64,000 bases of DNA from Volvox africanus (GCA_030268105.1 BSDZ01000003.1:682001-746000); one strand, 5' to 3'. Counted from the stretch's first letter, positions 37,393 through 51,341 are shown. The notes: generated from the letters alone by a model not told the origin. Numbers and translations: made by a program.

Positions 37393-39046
37393 TGAGAGTG
37401 TGCAATGCACATATACCAATTCATGATGCAATAAGGGCCAGGCATGGCTGGGCGCATTGCAAATCTAAACAGGTTTGGGCTGGCCGTGAGTCGCTAGTTA
37501 GATTCCCGCTGCCTGATGCTCAGGGCAGGTTATTTAGGGTGCGCAATGCACATATACCAATGAATGATGCAATAAGGGCCAGGCAGGCCTGGGCGCATTG
37601 CAAATTTCATTAGGTTTTGGGCTGGGTGAGAGTCCCTGGTAAGATTCCTGCTAGCTGATGACCAGGGAAGGTTGTTGAGAGTTCGCAATGCACATATACC
37701 AATGAATGATGCAATAAGGTACAGGCAGGCCTGAGCGCATTGCAAATATAAACAGGTTTTGGGCTGGCAGAGAGTTGCTGGTTAGATTCCCGCTGGCTGA
37801 TCATCAGGGCAGGTTGTTGAGAGTGAGCCATGCACATATAAGAATAAATAATGCAGTAAGGGCCAGGCATGGCTGGGCGCATTGCAAATATAAACAAGTT
37901 TGGGATGGCCGAGAGTCGCCGGTTAGATTCCCACTGGCAGGTTGTTGAGACTGCGCAATGCACATATATCAATAAATGATGCAATAAGGGCCAGGCAGGC
38001 CTGGGCGCATTGCAAATATAAACAGGTTTGGGCTGGCAGAGAGTCGCTGGTTAGATTCCTGCTGGCTGATGATCAAGGCAGGTTTTTGAGAGTGAGCCAT
38101 GCACATATACCAATGAATGATGCAATAGGGGCCAGGCATGCATGGGCGCATTGCAAATATAAACAAGTTTGGGATGGCCGAGAGTCGCCGGTTAGATTCC
38201 CTCTGGCGGGTTGTTGAGACTGCGCAATGCACATATATCAATGAATAATGCAATGAGGGCCAGGCAGGCCTGGGCGCATTGAAAATATAAACAGGTTTGG
38301 GCTGGCCGAGAGTCGCTGGTTAGATTCTCGCTGGCTGATGATCAGGGCAGGTTGTTGAGAGTGAGCCATGCACATATACCAATTAATGATGCAATAAGGT
38401 ACAGGCAGGCCTAAAAGCATTGCAAATATTAACAGGTTTGGGCTGGCCGAGAGTCGCTGGTTAGATTCCCGCTGGCTGATGATCATGGCAGGTTGTTAAC
38501 AGTGAGCCATGCACATGTAAGAATAAATGATGCAATAAGGGCCAGGCATGGCTGGGCGCATGGCAAATATAAACAAGTTTGGGATGGCCGAGAGTCGCCG
38601 GTTAGATTCCCTCTGGCAGGTTGTTGAGACTGCGCAATGCACATATATCAATAAATGATGCAATAAGGGCCAGGCAGGCCTGGGCGCATTGCAAATATAA
38701 ACAGGTTTGGGCTGGCCGAGAGTCGCTGGTTAGATTCCTGCTGGCTGATGATCAAGGCAGGTTGTTGAGAGTGAGCCATGCACATATACCAATGAATGAT
38801 GCAATAAGGACCAGGCATGGCTGGGCGCATTGCAAATATAAACAAGATTGGGCTGGCCGAGAGTCGCTGGTGAGTTTCTCGCTGGCTGATGATTAGGGCA
38901 GGTTGTTGAGAGTGAGCCATGCACATATACCAATTAATGATGCAATAAGGTCCAGGCAGGCCTAAAAGCATTGCAAATATTAACAGGTTTGGGCTGGCCG
39001 AGAGTCGCTGGTTAGATTCCCGCTGGCTGATGATCATGGCAGGTTG

Positions 39047-42000
39047 TTGACAGTGAGCCATGCACATGTAAGAATAAATGATGCAATAAGGGCCAGGCAG
39101 CCTTGAAAGAACTGCAAATAATAACAGGTTTGGGCTGGCCGAGAGTCGCCGGTTAGATTCCCACTGGCTGATGATCAGGGCAGGTTGTTGAGAGTAAGCC
39201 ATGCACATGTAAGAATAAATGATGCAATTAGGTCAAGGCAGCCCTGAAAGAATTGCAAATATTTAAAGGATTGGGCTGGCCGAGTATTACCGTTTAGATT
39301 CCCACTGGCTGATGATCAGGGCAGATTGTTGAGAGTGAGCCATGCACATGTAAGAATAAATGATGCAATTAGGTCCAGGCAGCCCTGAAAGAGTTGCAAA
39401 TATTAAAAGGATTGGGCTGGCCGAGTGTCGCCGGTTAGATTCCCGCTGGCAGATTGTTAAGAGTGCGCAATTCACATATACCAATAAATGATGCCATAAG
39501 GGCCAGGCAGGGCTGGGCGCATTGCAAATTTCAATAGGTTCGGGCTGGCCAAGAGTTGCTGGTTAGATTCCCGCTGGCTGATGATCAGGGAAGGTTGTTA
39601 AGAGTGCGCAATGCACATTTCAGAATAAATGATGGAATAAGGTCCACACAGGCCTGGGCGCATTGCAAATTTCAAAATGTTTAGGCTGGCCGAGAGTCGC
39701 CGGTTAGAATCCCACTGGCTGATGATCAGGGCAGGTTGTTGAGGGTGCGCAATCATGATGATGGTGATGATGATGATCATGGCAGGTTGTTGAGAGTGAG
39801 CCTTGCACATATAAGAATAAATGATGCAATTAGGGCCAGGCAGACCTGGGCGCATTGCAAATAAAAACAGGTTTGGGTCTGGCCGAGAGTCGCAAGTTAG
39901 ATTCCCACTGCCTGATGATCAGGGCAGGTTGTTGAGAGTGAGCCATGCACATATACCAATGAATGATGCAATAAGGGCCAGACATGGCTGGGCGCATTGG
40001 AAATATAACCAAGTTTGGGCTGGCCGAGAGTCTCCAGTTAGATTCCCTCTGGCAGGTTGTTGAGAGTGCGCAATGCACATATACCAATTAATGATGCAAT
40101 AAGGGCCAGGCAGGCCTTGGCACATTGCAAATATAAACAGGTTTGGGCTGGCCGTGAGTCGCTGGTTAGATTCCTGCTGGCTGATGATCAAGGCAGGTTG
40201 TTGAGAGTGAGCCATGCACATATACCAATTAATGATGCAATAAGGTCCAGGCAGGCCTAAAAGCATTGCAAATATTAACAGGTTTGGGCTGGCCGAGAGT
40301 CGCTGGTTAGATTCCCGCTGGCTGATGATCATGGCAGGTTGTTAACAGTGAGCCATGCACATGTAAGAATAAATGATGCAATAAGGGCCAGGCAGCCTTG
40401 AAAGAACTGCAAATAATAACAGGTTTGGGCTGGCCGAGTATTACCGTTTAGATTCCCACTGGCTGATGATCAGGGCAGGTTGTTGAGAGTAAGCCATGCA
40501 CATGTAAGAATAAATGATGCAATTAGGTCAAGGCAGCCCTGAAAGAATTGCAAATATTTAAAGGATTGGGCTGGCCGAGTATTACCGTTTAGATTCCCAC
40601 TGGCTGATGATCAGGGCAGATTGTTGAGAGTGAGCCATGCACATGTAAGAATAAATGATGCAATTAGGTCCAGGCAGCCCTGAAAGAGTTGCAAATATTA
40701 AAAGGATTGGGCTGGCCGAGTGTCGCCGGTTAGATTCCCGCTGGCAGATTGTTAAGAGTGCGCAATTCACATATACCAATAAATGATGCCATAAGGGCCA
40801 GGCAGGGCTGGGCGCATTGCAAATTTCAATAGGTTTGGGCTGGCCAAGAGTCGCTGGTTAGATTCCCGCTGGCTGATGATCAGGGAAGGTTGTTAAGAGT
40901 GCGCAATGCACATTTAAGAATAAATGATGCAATAAGGTCCACGCAGGCCTGGGCGCATTGCAAATTTCAAAATGTTTAGGCTGGCCGAGAGTCGCCGGTT
41001 AGAATCCCACTGGCTGATGATCAGGGCAGGTTGTTGAGGGTGCGCAATCATAATGATGGTGATGATGATGATCATGGCAGGTTGTTGAGAGTGAGCCTTG
41101 CACATATAAGAATAAATGATGCAATTAGGGCCAGGCAGACCTGGGCGCATTGCAAATAAAAACAGGTTTGGGTCTGACCGAGAGTCGCAAGTTAGATTCC
41201 CACTGCCTGATGATCAGGGCAGGTTGTTGAGAGTGAGCCATGCACATATACCAATGAATGATGCAATAAGGGCCAGACATGGCTGGGCGCATTGCAAATA
41301 TAACCAAGTTTGGGCTGGCCGAGAGTCTCCAGTTAGATTCCCTCTGGCAGGTTGTTGAGAGTGCGCAATGCACATATACCAATTAATGATGCAATAAGGG
41401 CCAGGCAGGCCTTGGCACATTGCAAATATAAACAGGTTTGGGCTGGCCGTGAGTCGCTGGTAAGATTCCTGCTGGCTGATGATCAAGGCAGGTTGTTGAG
41501 AGTGAGCCATGCACATATACCAATGAATGATGCAATAAGGACCAGGCATGGCTGGGCGCATTGCAAATATAAACAAGATTGGGCTGGCCGAGAGTCGCTG
41601 GTTAGATTCTCGCTGGCTGATGATTAGGGCAGGTTGTTGAGAGTGAGCCATGCACATATACCAATTAATGATGCAATAAGGTCCAGGCAGGCCTAAAAGC
41701 ATTGCAAATATTAACAGGTTTGGGCTGGCCGAGAGTCGCTGGTTAGATTCCCGCTGGCTGATGATCATGGCAGGTTGTTAACAGTGAGCCATGCACATGT
41801 AAGAATAAATGATGCAATAAGGGCCAGGCAGCCTTGAAAGAACTGCAAATAATACCAGGTTTGGGCTGGCCGAGTATTACCGTTTAGATTCCCACTGGCT
41901 GATGATCAGGGCAGGTTGTTGAGAGTAAGCCATGCACATGTGAGAATAAATGATGCAATTAGGTCAAGGCAGCCCTGAAAGAATTGCAAATATTTAAAGG

Positions 42001-45000
42001 ATTGGGCTGGCCGAGTATTACCGTTTAGATTCCCACTGGCTGATGATCAGGGCAGATTGTTGAGAGTGAGCCATGCACATGTAAGAATAAATGATGCAAT
42101 TAGGTCCAGGCAGCCCTGAAAGAGTTGCAAATATTAAAAGGATTGGGCTGGCCGAGTGTCGCCGGTTAGATTCCCGCTGGCAGATTGTTAAGAGTGCGCA
42201 ATTCACATATACCAATAAATGATGCCATAAGGGCCAGGCAGGGCTGGGCGCATTGCAAATTTCAATAGGTTCGGGCTGGCCAAGAGTCGCTGGTTAGATT
42301 CCCGCTGGCTGATGATCAGGGAAGGTTGTTAAGAGTGCGCAATGCACATTTAAGAATAAATGATGCAATAAGGTCCACGCAGGCCTGGGCGCTTTGCAAA
42401 TTTCAAAATGTTTAGGCTGGCCGAGAGTCGCCGGTTAGAATCCCACTGGCTGATTATCAGGGCAGGTTCTTGAGGGTGCGCAATCATGATGATGGTGATG
42501 ATGATGATCATGGCAGGTTGTTGAGAGTGAGCCTTGCACATATAAGAATAAATGATGCAATTAGGGCCAGGCAGACCTGGGCGCATTGCAAATAAAAACA
42601 GGTTTGGGTCTGGCCGAGAGTCGCAAGTTAGATTCCCGCTGCCTGATGATCAGGGCAGGTTGTTGAGAGTGAGCCATGCACATATACCAATGAATGATGC
42701 AAAAAGGGCCAGACATGCCTGGGCACATTGCAAATATAAACATGTTTGGGCTGGCCGAGAGTCACGGGTTAGATTCCTTCTGGCAGGTTGTTGAGAATGC
42801 GCAATGCACATATTTCAATGAATGATGCGATAAGGGCCAGGCAGGCCTGGGCGCATTGCAAATATAAACAGGTTTGGGCTGGCCGTGAGTCGCTGGTTAG
42901 ATTCCTGCTGGCTGATGATCAAGGCAGGTTGTTGAGAGTGAGCCATGCACATATACCAATTAATGATGCAATAAGGTCCAGGCAGGCCTAAAAGCATTGC
43001 AAATATTAACAGGTTTGGGCTGGCCGAGAGTCGCTGGTTAGATTCCCGCTGGCTGATGATCATGGCAGGTTGTTAACAGTGAGCCATGCACATGTAAGAA
43101 TAAATGATGCAATAAGGGCCAGGCAGCCTTGAAAGAACTGCAAATAATACCAGGTTTGGGCTGGCCGAGTATTACCGTTTAGATTCCCACTGGCTGATGA
43201 TCAGGGCAGGTTGTTGAGAGTAAGCCATGCACATGTAAGAATAAATGATGCAATTAGGTCAAGGCAGCCCTGAAAGAGTTGCAAATATTAAAAGGATTGG
43301 GCTGGCCGAGTATTACCGTATAGATTCCCACTGGCTGATGATCAGGGCAGATTGTTGAGAGTGAGCCATGCACATGTAAGAATAAATGATGCAATTAGGT
43401 CCAGGCAGCCCTGAAAGAATTGCAAAAAATAAAAGGATTTGGCTTGCCGAGTGTCGCCGGTTAGATTCCCGCTGGCAGATTGTTGAGAGTGCGCAATTCA
43501 CATATACCAATTAATGATGCCATAAGGGCCAGGCAGGGCTGGGCGCATTGCAAATTTCAATAGGTTCGGGCTGGCAAAGAGTCGCTGGTTAGATTCCCGC
43601 TGGCTGATGATCAGGGAAGGTTGTTAAGAGTGCGCAATGCACATTTAAGAATAAATGATGCAATAAGGTCCAGGCAGGCCTGGGCGCATTGCAAATTTCA
43701 AAATATTTATGCTGGCCGAGAGTCTTCTGATAAATTTCCACTGGCTGATGATCAGGGCAGGTTGTTGAGGGTGCGCAATCATCATGATGGTGATGATGAT
43801 GATCATGGCAGGTTGTTGAGAGTGAGCCATGCACATATAAGATTGAATGATGCAGTTAGGGCCAGGCAGGCCTGGGCGCATTGCAAATATTTACAGGTTT
43901 GGGCTGGCCGAGAGTCGCCGGTTAGATTCCCACTGGCTGATGATCAGGGCAAGTTGTTGACAGTGAGCCATGCACATGTAACAATAAATGATGCAATAAG
44001 GGCCGGGCAGCCTTGAAAGAACTGCAAATAATATCAGGTTTGGGCTGGCCGAGTATCACCGTTTAGATTTCCACTGGCTGATGATCAGGGCAGATTGTTG
44101 AGAGTGAGCCATGCACATGTAAGAATAAATGATGCAATTAGGTCCAGGCAGCCCTGAAAGAGTTGCAAATATTAAAAGGATTGGGCTGGCCGAGTGTCGC
44201 CGGTTAGATTCCCGCTGGCAGATTGTTGAGAGTGCGCAATTCACATATACCAATAAATGATGCCATAAGGGCCAGGCAGGGCTGGGCGCATTGCAAATTT
44301 CAATAGGTTTGGGCTGGCCAAGAGTCGCTGGTTAGATTCCCGCTGGATGATGATCAGGGAAGGTTGTTAAGAGTGCGCAATGCACATTTAAGAATAAATG
44401 ATGCAATAAGGTCCACGCAGGCCTGGGCGCATTGCAAATTTCAAAATGTTTAGGCTGGCCGAGAGTCGCCGGTTAGAATCCCACTGGCTGATGATCAGGG
44501 CAGGTTGTTGAGGGTGCGCAATCATGATGATGGTGATGATGATGATCATGGCAGGTTGTTGAGAGTGAGCCTTGCACATATAAGAATAAATGATGCAATT
44601 AGGGCCAGGCAGACCTGGGCGCATTGCAAATAAAAACAGGTTTGGGTCTGGCCGAGAGTCGCAAGTTAGATTCCCACTGCCTGATGATCAGGGCAGGTTG
44701 TTGAGAGTGCGCAATGCACATATACCAATTAATGATGCAATAAGGGCCAGGCAGGCCTTGGCACATTGCAAATATAAACAGGTTTGGGCTGGCCGTGAGT
44801 CGCTGGTTAGATTCCTGCTGGCTGATGATCAAGGCAGGTTGTTGAGAGTGAGCCATGCACATATACCAATTAATGATGCAATAAGGTCCAGGCAGGCCTA
44901 AAAGCATTGCAAATATTAACAGGTTTGGGCTGGCCGAGAGTCGCTGGTTAGATTCCCGCTGGCTGATGATCATGGCAGGTTGTTAACAGTGAGCCATGCA

Positions 45001-47597
45001 CATGTAAGAATAAATGATGCAATAAGGGCCAGGCAGCCTTGAAAGAACTGCAAATAATAACAGGTTTGGGCTGGCCGAGAGTCGCCGGTTAGATTCCCAC
45101 TGGCTGATGATCAGGGCAGGTTGTTGAGAGTAAGCCATGCACATGTAAGAATAAATGATGCAATTAGGTCCAGGCAGCCCTGAAAGAATTGCAAATATTT
45201 AAAGGATTGGGCTGGCCGAGTATTACCGTTTAGATTCCCACTGGCTGATGATCAGGGCAGATTGTTGAGAGTGAGCCATGCACATGTAAGAATAAATGAT
45301 GCAATTAGGTCCAGGCAGCCCTGAAAGAGTTGCAAATATTAAAAGGATTGGGCTGGCCGAGTGTCGCCGGTTAGATTCCCGCTGGCAGATTGTTAAGAGT
45401 GCGCAATTCACATATACCAATAAATGATGCCATAAGGGCCAGGCAGGGCTGGGCGCATTGCAAATTTCAATAGGTTTGGGCTGGCCAAGAGTCGCTGGTT
45501 AGATTCCCGCTGGATGATGATCAGGGAAGGTTGTTAAGAGTGCGCAATGCACATTTAAGAATAAATGATGCAATAAGGTCCACGCAGGCCTGGGCGCATT
45601 GCAAATTTCAAAATGTTTAGGCTGGCCGAGAGTCGCCGGTTAGAATCCCACTGGCTGATGATCAGGGCAGGTTGTTGAGGGTGCGCAATCATGATGATGG
45701 TGATGATGATGATCATGGCAGGTTGTTGAGAGTGAGCCTTGCACATATAAGAATAAATGATGCAATTAGGGCCAGGCAGACCTGGGCGCATTGCAAATAA
45801 AAACAGGTTTGGGTCTGGCCGAGAGTCGCAAGTTAGATTCCCGCTGCCTGATGATCAGGGCAGGTTGTTGAGAGTGAGCCATGCACATATACCAATGAAT
45901 GATGCAAAAAGGGCCAGACATGCCTGGGCACATTGCAAATATAAACATGTTTGGGCTGGCCGAGAGTCACGGGTTAGATTCCTTCTGGCAGGTTGTTGAG
46001 AATGCGCAATGCACATATTTCAATGAATGATGCAATAAGGGCCAGGCAGGCCTGGGCGCATTGGAAATATAAACAGGTTTGGGCTTGCCTAGAGTTGCTG
46101 GTAAGTTACCCGTTGGCTGATGATCAGGGCAGATTGTTCAGAGTGAGCCATGCACATATACCAATGAATGATGCAATAAGGGCCAGGCAGGCCTGGGCGC
46201 ATTGCAAATTTCATTAGGTTTTGGGCTGGCCGAGACTCACCAGTTAGATTCCCCCTGGCTGATGACCAGGGAAGGTTGTTGAGAGTGAGCCATGCACATA
46301 TATGAATAAATGATGCAATAAGGTCCAGGCAGGCCTTGGCACATTGCAAATATAAACAGGTTTGGGCTGGCCGTGAGTCGCTGGTTAGATTCCCGCTGGC
46401 TGATGATCAGGGCAGGTTGTTGAGAGTGAGCCATGCACATATAAGAATAAATGATGCAATAAGGGCCAGGCATGGCTGGGCGCATTTCAAATATAAACAA
46501 GTTTAGGCTGGCCGAGAGTCGCCGGTTAGATTCCCTCTGGCAGGTTGTTGAGACTGCGCAATCCACATATTTCAATAAATGATGCAATGAGGGCCAGGCA
46601 GGCCTGGGCGCATTGCAAATATAAACAGGTTTGGGCTGGCCGAGAGTCGCTGGTTAGATTCTCGCTGGCTGATGATCAGGGCAGGTTGTTGAGAGTGAGC
46701 CATGCACATATACCAATTAATGATGCAATAAGGTCCAGGCAGGCCTAAAAGCATTGCAAATATTAACAGGTTTGGGCTGGCCGAGAGTCGCTGGTTAGAT
46801 TCCCGCTGGCTGATGATCATGGCAGGTTGTTGACAGTGAGCCATGCACATGTAAGAATAAATGATGCAATAAGGGCCAGGCAGCCTTGAAAGAACTGCAA
46901 ATAATACCAGGTTTGGGCTGGCCGAGTATTACCGTTTAGATTCCCACTGGCTGATGATCAGGGCAGGTTGTTGAGAGTAAGCCATGCACATGTAAGAAAA
47001 AGTGATGCAATTAGGTCAAGGCAGCCCTGAAAGAATTGCAAATATTTAAAGGATTGGGCTGGCCGAGTATTACCGTTTAGATTCCCACTGGCTGATGATC
47101 AGGGCAGATTGTTGAGAGTGAGCCATGCACATGTAAGAATAAATGATGCAATTAGGTCCAGGCAGCCCTGAAAGAGTTGCAAATATTAAAAGGATTGGGC
47201 TGGCCGAGTGTCGCCGGTTAGATTCCCGCTGGCAGATTGTTAAGAGTGCGCAATTCACATATACCAATAAATGATGCCATAAGGGCCAGGCAGGGCTGGG
47301 CGCATTGCAAATTTCAATAGGTTCGGGCTGGCCAAGAGTCGCTGGTTAGATTCCCGCTGGCTGATGATCAGGGAAGGTTGTTAAGAGTGCGCAATGCACA
47401 TTTAAGAATAAATGATGCAATAAGGTCCACGCAGGCCTGGGTGCATTGCAAATTTCAAAATGTTTAGGCTGGCCGAGAGTCGCCGGTTAGAATCCCACTG
47501 GCTGATGATCAGGGCAGGTTGTTGAGGGTGCGAAATCATGATGATGGTGATGATGATGATCATGGCAGGTTGTTGAGAGTGAGCCTTGCACATATAA
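39047..47597. repeat. 1.2-1.8-kb GAT-bearing higher-order repeat in copy 2
   Basis: Counterpart of 20,540-29,090 with the same order and spacing of subfamily II clusters and GAT tracts, shifted by 18,507 bp. Confidence 0.87.
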
Positions 47598-47796
47598 GAT
47601 TAAATGGTGCAATTAGGGCCAGGCAGACCTGGGCGCATTGCAAATTTTAACAGGTTTGGGCTAGGCGAGGGTCTCCTGTTAAATTCCCACTGGCTGATGA
47701 TCAGGGCAGGTTGTTGAGAGTGCGCAATTATGATGATGATGATGATGATGATGATCAGGGCATGTTGTTGAGAGTGAGCCATGCACATATACCATT

Positions 47797-49397
47797 TAAT
47801 GATGCAGTAAGGGCCGGGCATGGCTGGGCGCATTTCAAATATAAACAAGTTTGGGATGGACGAGAGGCTGGTTAGATTCCCTCTGGCAGGTTGTTGAGAC
47901 TGCGCAATGCACATATATCAATGAATGATGCAATAAGGTCCAGGCAGGCCTGGGCGCATTGCAAATTTCATTGGGATTTGGGCTGGCCTAGAGGTGCCGG
48001 TTAGATTCCCGCTGGCTGATGATCAGGGCAGGTTGTTGAGAGTGCGCAATGCACGTATACCAATTAACGATGCAATAAGGGCCAGGCAGGCCTGGGCGCA
48101 TTGCAAATTTTAACAGGTTTGGGCTAGGCGAGGGTCGCCGGTTAGATTTCGGCTGGCAGGTTGTTGAGAATGCGCAATTCACATATACCAATGAATGATG
48201 CAATAAGGGCCAGGCATGGCTGGGCGCATTGCAAATATAAACAAGTTTGGGATGGACGAGAGGCTGGTTAGATTCCCTCTGGCAGGTTGTTGAGACTGCG
48301 CAATGCACATATATCAATGAATGATGCAATAAGGTCCAGGCAGGCCTGGGCGCATTGCAAATTTCATTGGGATTTGGGCTGGCCTAGAGGTGCCGGTTAG
48401 ACTCCCGCTGGCTGATGATCAGGGCAGGTTGTTGAGAGTGCGCAATGCACGTATACCAATTAACGATGCAATAAGGGCCAGGCAGGCCTGGGCGCATTGC
48501 AAATTTTAACAGGTTTGGGCTAGGCGAGGGTCGCCGGTTAGATTTCGGCTAGCAGGTTGTTGAGAATGCGCAATTCACATGTACCAATGAATGATGCAAT
48601 AAGGGCCAGGCATGGCTGGGCGCATTGCAAATATAAACAAGTTTGGGCTGGCCGAGAGTCGCCGGTTAGATTCCCTCTGGCAGGTTGTTGAGACTGCGCA
48701 ATGCACATATATCAATGAATGATGCAATAAGGTCCAGGCAGGCCTGGGCGCATTGCAAATTTCATTGGGATTTGGGCTGGCCTAGAGGTGCCGGTTAGAT
48801 TCCCGCTGGCTGATGATCAGGGCAGGTTGTTGAGAGTGCGCAATGCACGTATACCAATTAACGATGCAATAAGGGCCAGGCAGGCCTGGGCGCATTGCAA
48901 ATTTTAACAGGTTTGGGCTAGGCGAGGGTCGCCGGTTAGATTTCGGCTGGCAGGTTGTTGAGAATGCGCAATTCACATATACCAATGAATGATGCAATAA
49001 GGGCCAGGCATGGCTGGGCGCATTGCAAATATAAACAAGTTTGGGATGGACGAGAGGCTGGTTAGATTCCCTCTGGCAGGTTGTTGAGACTGCGCAATGC
49101 ACATATATCAATGAATGATGCAATAAGGTCCAGGCAGGCCTGGGCGCATTGCAAATTTCATTGGGATTTGGGCTGGCCTAGAGGTGCCGGTTAGATTCCC
49201 GCTGGCTGATGATCAGGGCAGGTTGTTGAGAGTGCGCAATGCACGTATACCAATTAACGATGCAATAAGGGCCAGGCAGGCCTGGGCGCATTGCAAATTT
49301 TAACAGGTTTGGGCTAGGCGAGGGTCGCCGGTTAGATTTCGGCTGGCAGGTTGTTAAGAATGCGCAATTCACATGTACCAATGAATGATGCAATAAG
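47797..49397. repeat. 397-bp trimer repeat in copy 2
   Basis: Four copies of the 397-bp trimer, shifted by 18,507 bp from 29,290-30,890. They are followed by one additional short monomer (about 127 bp, near 49,380-49,510) that copy 1 lacks. Confidence 0.88.
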
Positions 49398-50296
49398 GGC
49401 CAGGCATGGCTGGGCGCATTGCAAATATAAACAAGTTGGGCTGGCCGAGAGTCGCCGGTTAGATTCCCTCTGGCAGGTTGTTGAGACTGCGCAATGCACA
49501 TATTTCAATGAATGATGCAATAAGGTCCAGGCAGGCCTGGGCGCATTGCAAAGATTAACAGGTTTTGGGCTGGCAGAGAGTCGCTGGTTATATTCCCGCT
49601 GGCTGATGATCAGGGCAGGTTGTTGAGAGTGAGCCATGCACATATAAGAATAAATAATGCAATAAGGGCCAGGCAGGCCTGAGCGCATTGCAAATATAAA
49701 CAGGATTGGGCTGGCCTAGAGTCGCTGGTTAGATTCCCGCTGGCTGATGATTAGGGCAGGTTGTTGAGAGTGAGCCATGCACATATACCAATGAATGATG
49801 CAGTAAGGGCCAGGCATGGCTGGGCGCATTGCAAATATAAACAAGTTTGGGATGGCCGAGAGGCTGGTTAGATTCCCTCTGGCAGGTTGTTGAGATTGCG
49901 CAATCCACATATAACAATGAATAATACAATAATGGCCAGGCAGGCCTGGGTGCATTGCAAAGATTAACAGGTTTTGGGCGGCCGAGCGTCACCGGTTAGA
50001 TTCCCTCTGGCAGGTTGTTGAGACTGCACAATGCACATATATCAATGAATGATGCAATAAGGGCCAGGCATGGCTGGGCGCATTGCAAATATAAACAAGT
50101 TTGGGATGGCCGAGAGGCTGGTTAGATTCCCTCTGGCAGGTTGTTGAGACTGCGCAATGCACATATATCAATTAACGATGCAATAAGGTCCAGGCAGGCC
50201 TGGGCGCATTGCAAATTTCATTAGGTTTTGGGCTGGTTGAGAGTCGCTGGTTAGATTCCTGCTAGCTGATGACAAGGGCAGGTTGTTGAGAGCGCG

Positions 50297-50962
50297 CAAT
50301 GCACATATAAGAATAAATTTTGGAAGAAGGGCCAGGCAGGCCTGAAAGCATTGCAAATATTAACAGGTTTGGGCTGGCCGAGAGACGCCGGTTTGATTCC
50401 CTCTGGCAGGTTGTTGAGACTGCGCAATGCACATAAACCAATGAATGATGCAATAAGGGCCAGGCAGGCATGGGCGCATTGCAAAAATTCACAGGTTTTG
50501 GGCTGGCCGAGAGTCGCTGGTTAGTTTCCCACTGGCTGATGATCAGGGCAGTTTGTTGAGAATGCGCAATTCACATATACCAATTAATGATGCAAAAAGG
50601 GCCAGGCATGGCTGGGCGCATTGCAAATATAAACAAGTTTGGGCTGGCCGAGAGTCGCTGGTTAGATTCCCTCTGGCAGGTTGTTGAGACTGCACAATGC
50701 ACATATATCAATGAATGATGCAATAAGGGCCAGGCATGGCTTGGCGCATTGCAAATATAAACAAGTTTGGGATGGCCGAGAGCCTGGTTAGATTCCCTCT
50801 GGCAGGTTGTTGAGACTGCGCAATGCACATAAATCAATTAACAATGCAATAAGGTCCAGGCAGGCCTGGGCGCATTGCAAATTTCATTAGGTTTTGGGCT
50901 GGTTGAGAGTCGCTGGTTAGATTCCTGCTAGCTGATGACCAGGGCAGGTTGTTGAGAGCGCG
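50297..50962. repeat. 666-bp satellite insertion specific to copy 2
   Basis: Relative to copy 1 (31,663), copy 2 gains about five monomers here, beginning with CATATAAGAATAAATTTTGGAAG. The inserted block is nearly identical to 59,109-59,760 in the right arm and begins like 60,460 onward. The flanking GAGAGCGCGCAATGCACATATA occurs on both sides. It is best read as a local duplication or gene conversion drawing on the right-arm type of array. Confidence 0.8.
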
Positions 50963-51091
50963 CAATGCACATATAGCAATGAATGATGCAATAAGGTCCA
51001 GGAAGGCCTGGTCACATTGCAAATATAAACAGGTTTGGGCTTGCCAAGAGTCGCCGGTTAGATTCCCGCTGGCTGATGATCAGGGCAGGTT

Positions 51092-51096
51092 GTTGA
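51092..51096. other. Target site duplication, left copy (GTTGA)
   Basis: GTTGA directly precedes the 5' LTR and is repeated directly after the 3' LTR. It belongs to the monomer segment CAGGTTGTTGAGAGTGAGCC. Five bases is the usual duplication length for Ty3/gypsy integrases. Confidence 0.93.
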
Positions 51097-51198
51097 TGTT
51101 GTGCTACGGTTCATTTCCCGTCGACGCGTAGGTCAACGCGATCCTATGAGTCGAAGTGCTTTTGTGATGAACGCATTACATATGAATGAATCTGCATG

Positions 51199-51226
51199 AT
51201 ATAAATGTATTCGCATACATTTATAT
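51199..51226. other. LTR hairpin 1, 12-bp perfect stem
   Basis: Arms ATATAAATGTAT and ATACATTTATAT flank a TCGC loop. A TATAAAT box-like element lies inside the left arm. The same structure is at 57,835-57,862 in the 3' LTR. Confidence 0.85.
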
Positions 51227-51341
51227 ATGCATCTGGCATGTTGTCATGATCCATCGCGACATCGCACCATGGCAAATCCGCCTAGCATGCATGAATGACC
51301 TAATCATTGAAGTGCGCATTATGCTCGTGCTACGAAACGAT

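Larger units (their letters stand above)
1..51096. repeat. Satellite array, left arm (141/128-bp monomer)
   Basis: Head-to-tail monomers fill this stretch without a break. The landmark GATGCAATAA recurs at 26, 167 and 311, giving spacings of 141 and 144, while the short form gives 128 (1,453 to 1,581). In order, a monomer holds a variable start (ATATACCAATGAAT and variants), GATGCAATAA, a palindromic block around CCAGGCAGGCCTGG, GCGCATTGCAAAT, a second variable block, TGGGCTGGCCGAGAGTC, GGTTAGATTCCC, CTGGCTGATGATCAGGG, and CAGGTTGTTGAGAGTGAGCC. The 144-bp form carries an ATAATAAAAATAAAT start. No host gene, tRNA, rRNA or unrelated DNA is visible inside. Open frames of 60-290 codons occur on both strands, but they follow from the 47-codon monomer length and show no independent coding signal. 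Confidence 0.97.
36121..51096. repeat. 18.5-kb tandem unit, copy 2 (interrupted by retrotransposon)
   Basis: Matches copy 1 at an offset of 18,507 bp up to about 49,380, where one extra monomer raises the offset to 18,634. A 666-bp insertion near 50,297 raises it to 19,300. Differences seen by eye are few: GAGTGTCACCGG/GAGTGTCGCCGG (24,950/43,453), GGCCAAGAG/GGCAAAGAG (25,068/43,575), GCTGGCTGATG/GCTGGATGATG (27,002/45,509), CATTGAAAAT/CATTGCAAAT (27,284/45,791) and AGAATAAGTG/AGAAAAAGTG (28,489/46,996). The copy ends at the 5' LTR. Confidence 0.9.

Noticed and set aside
1..51096. CRISPR array
   Set aside because: Direct repeats are contiguous with no unique spacers, the unit is 128-144 bp, and the window is eukaryotic with an LTR retrotransposon.
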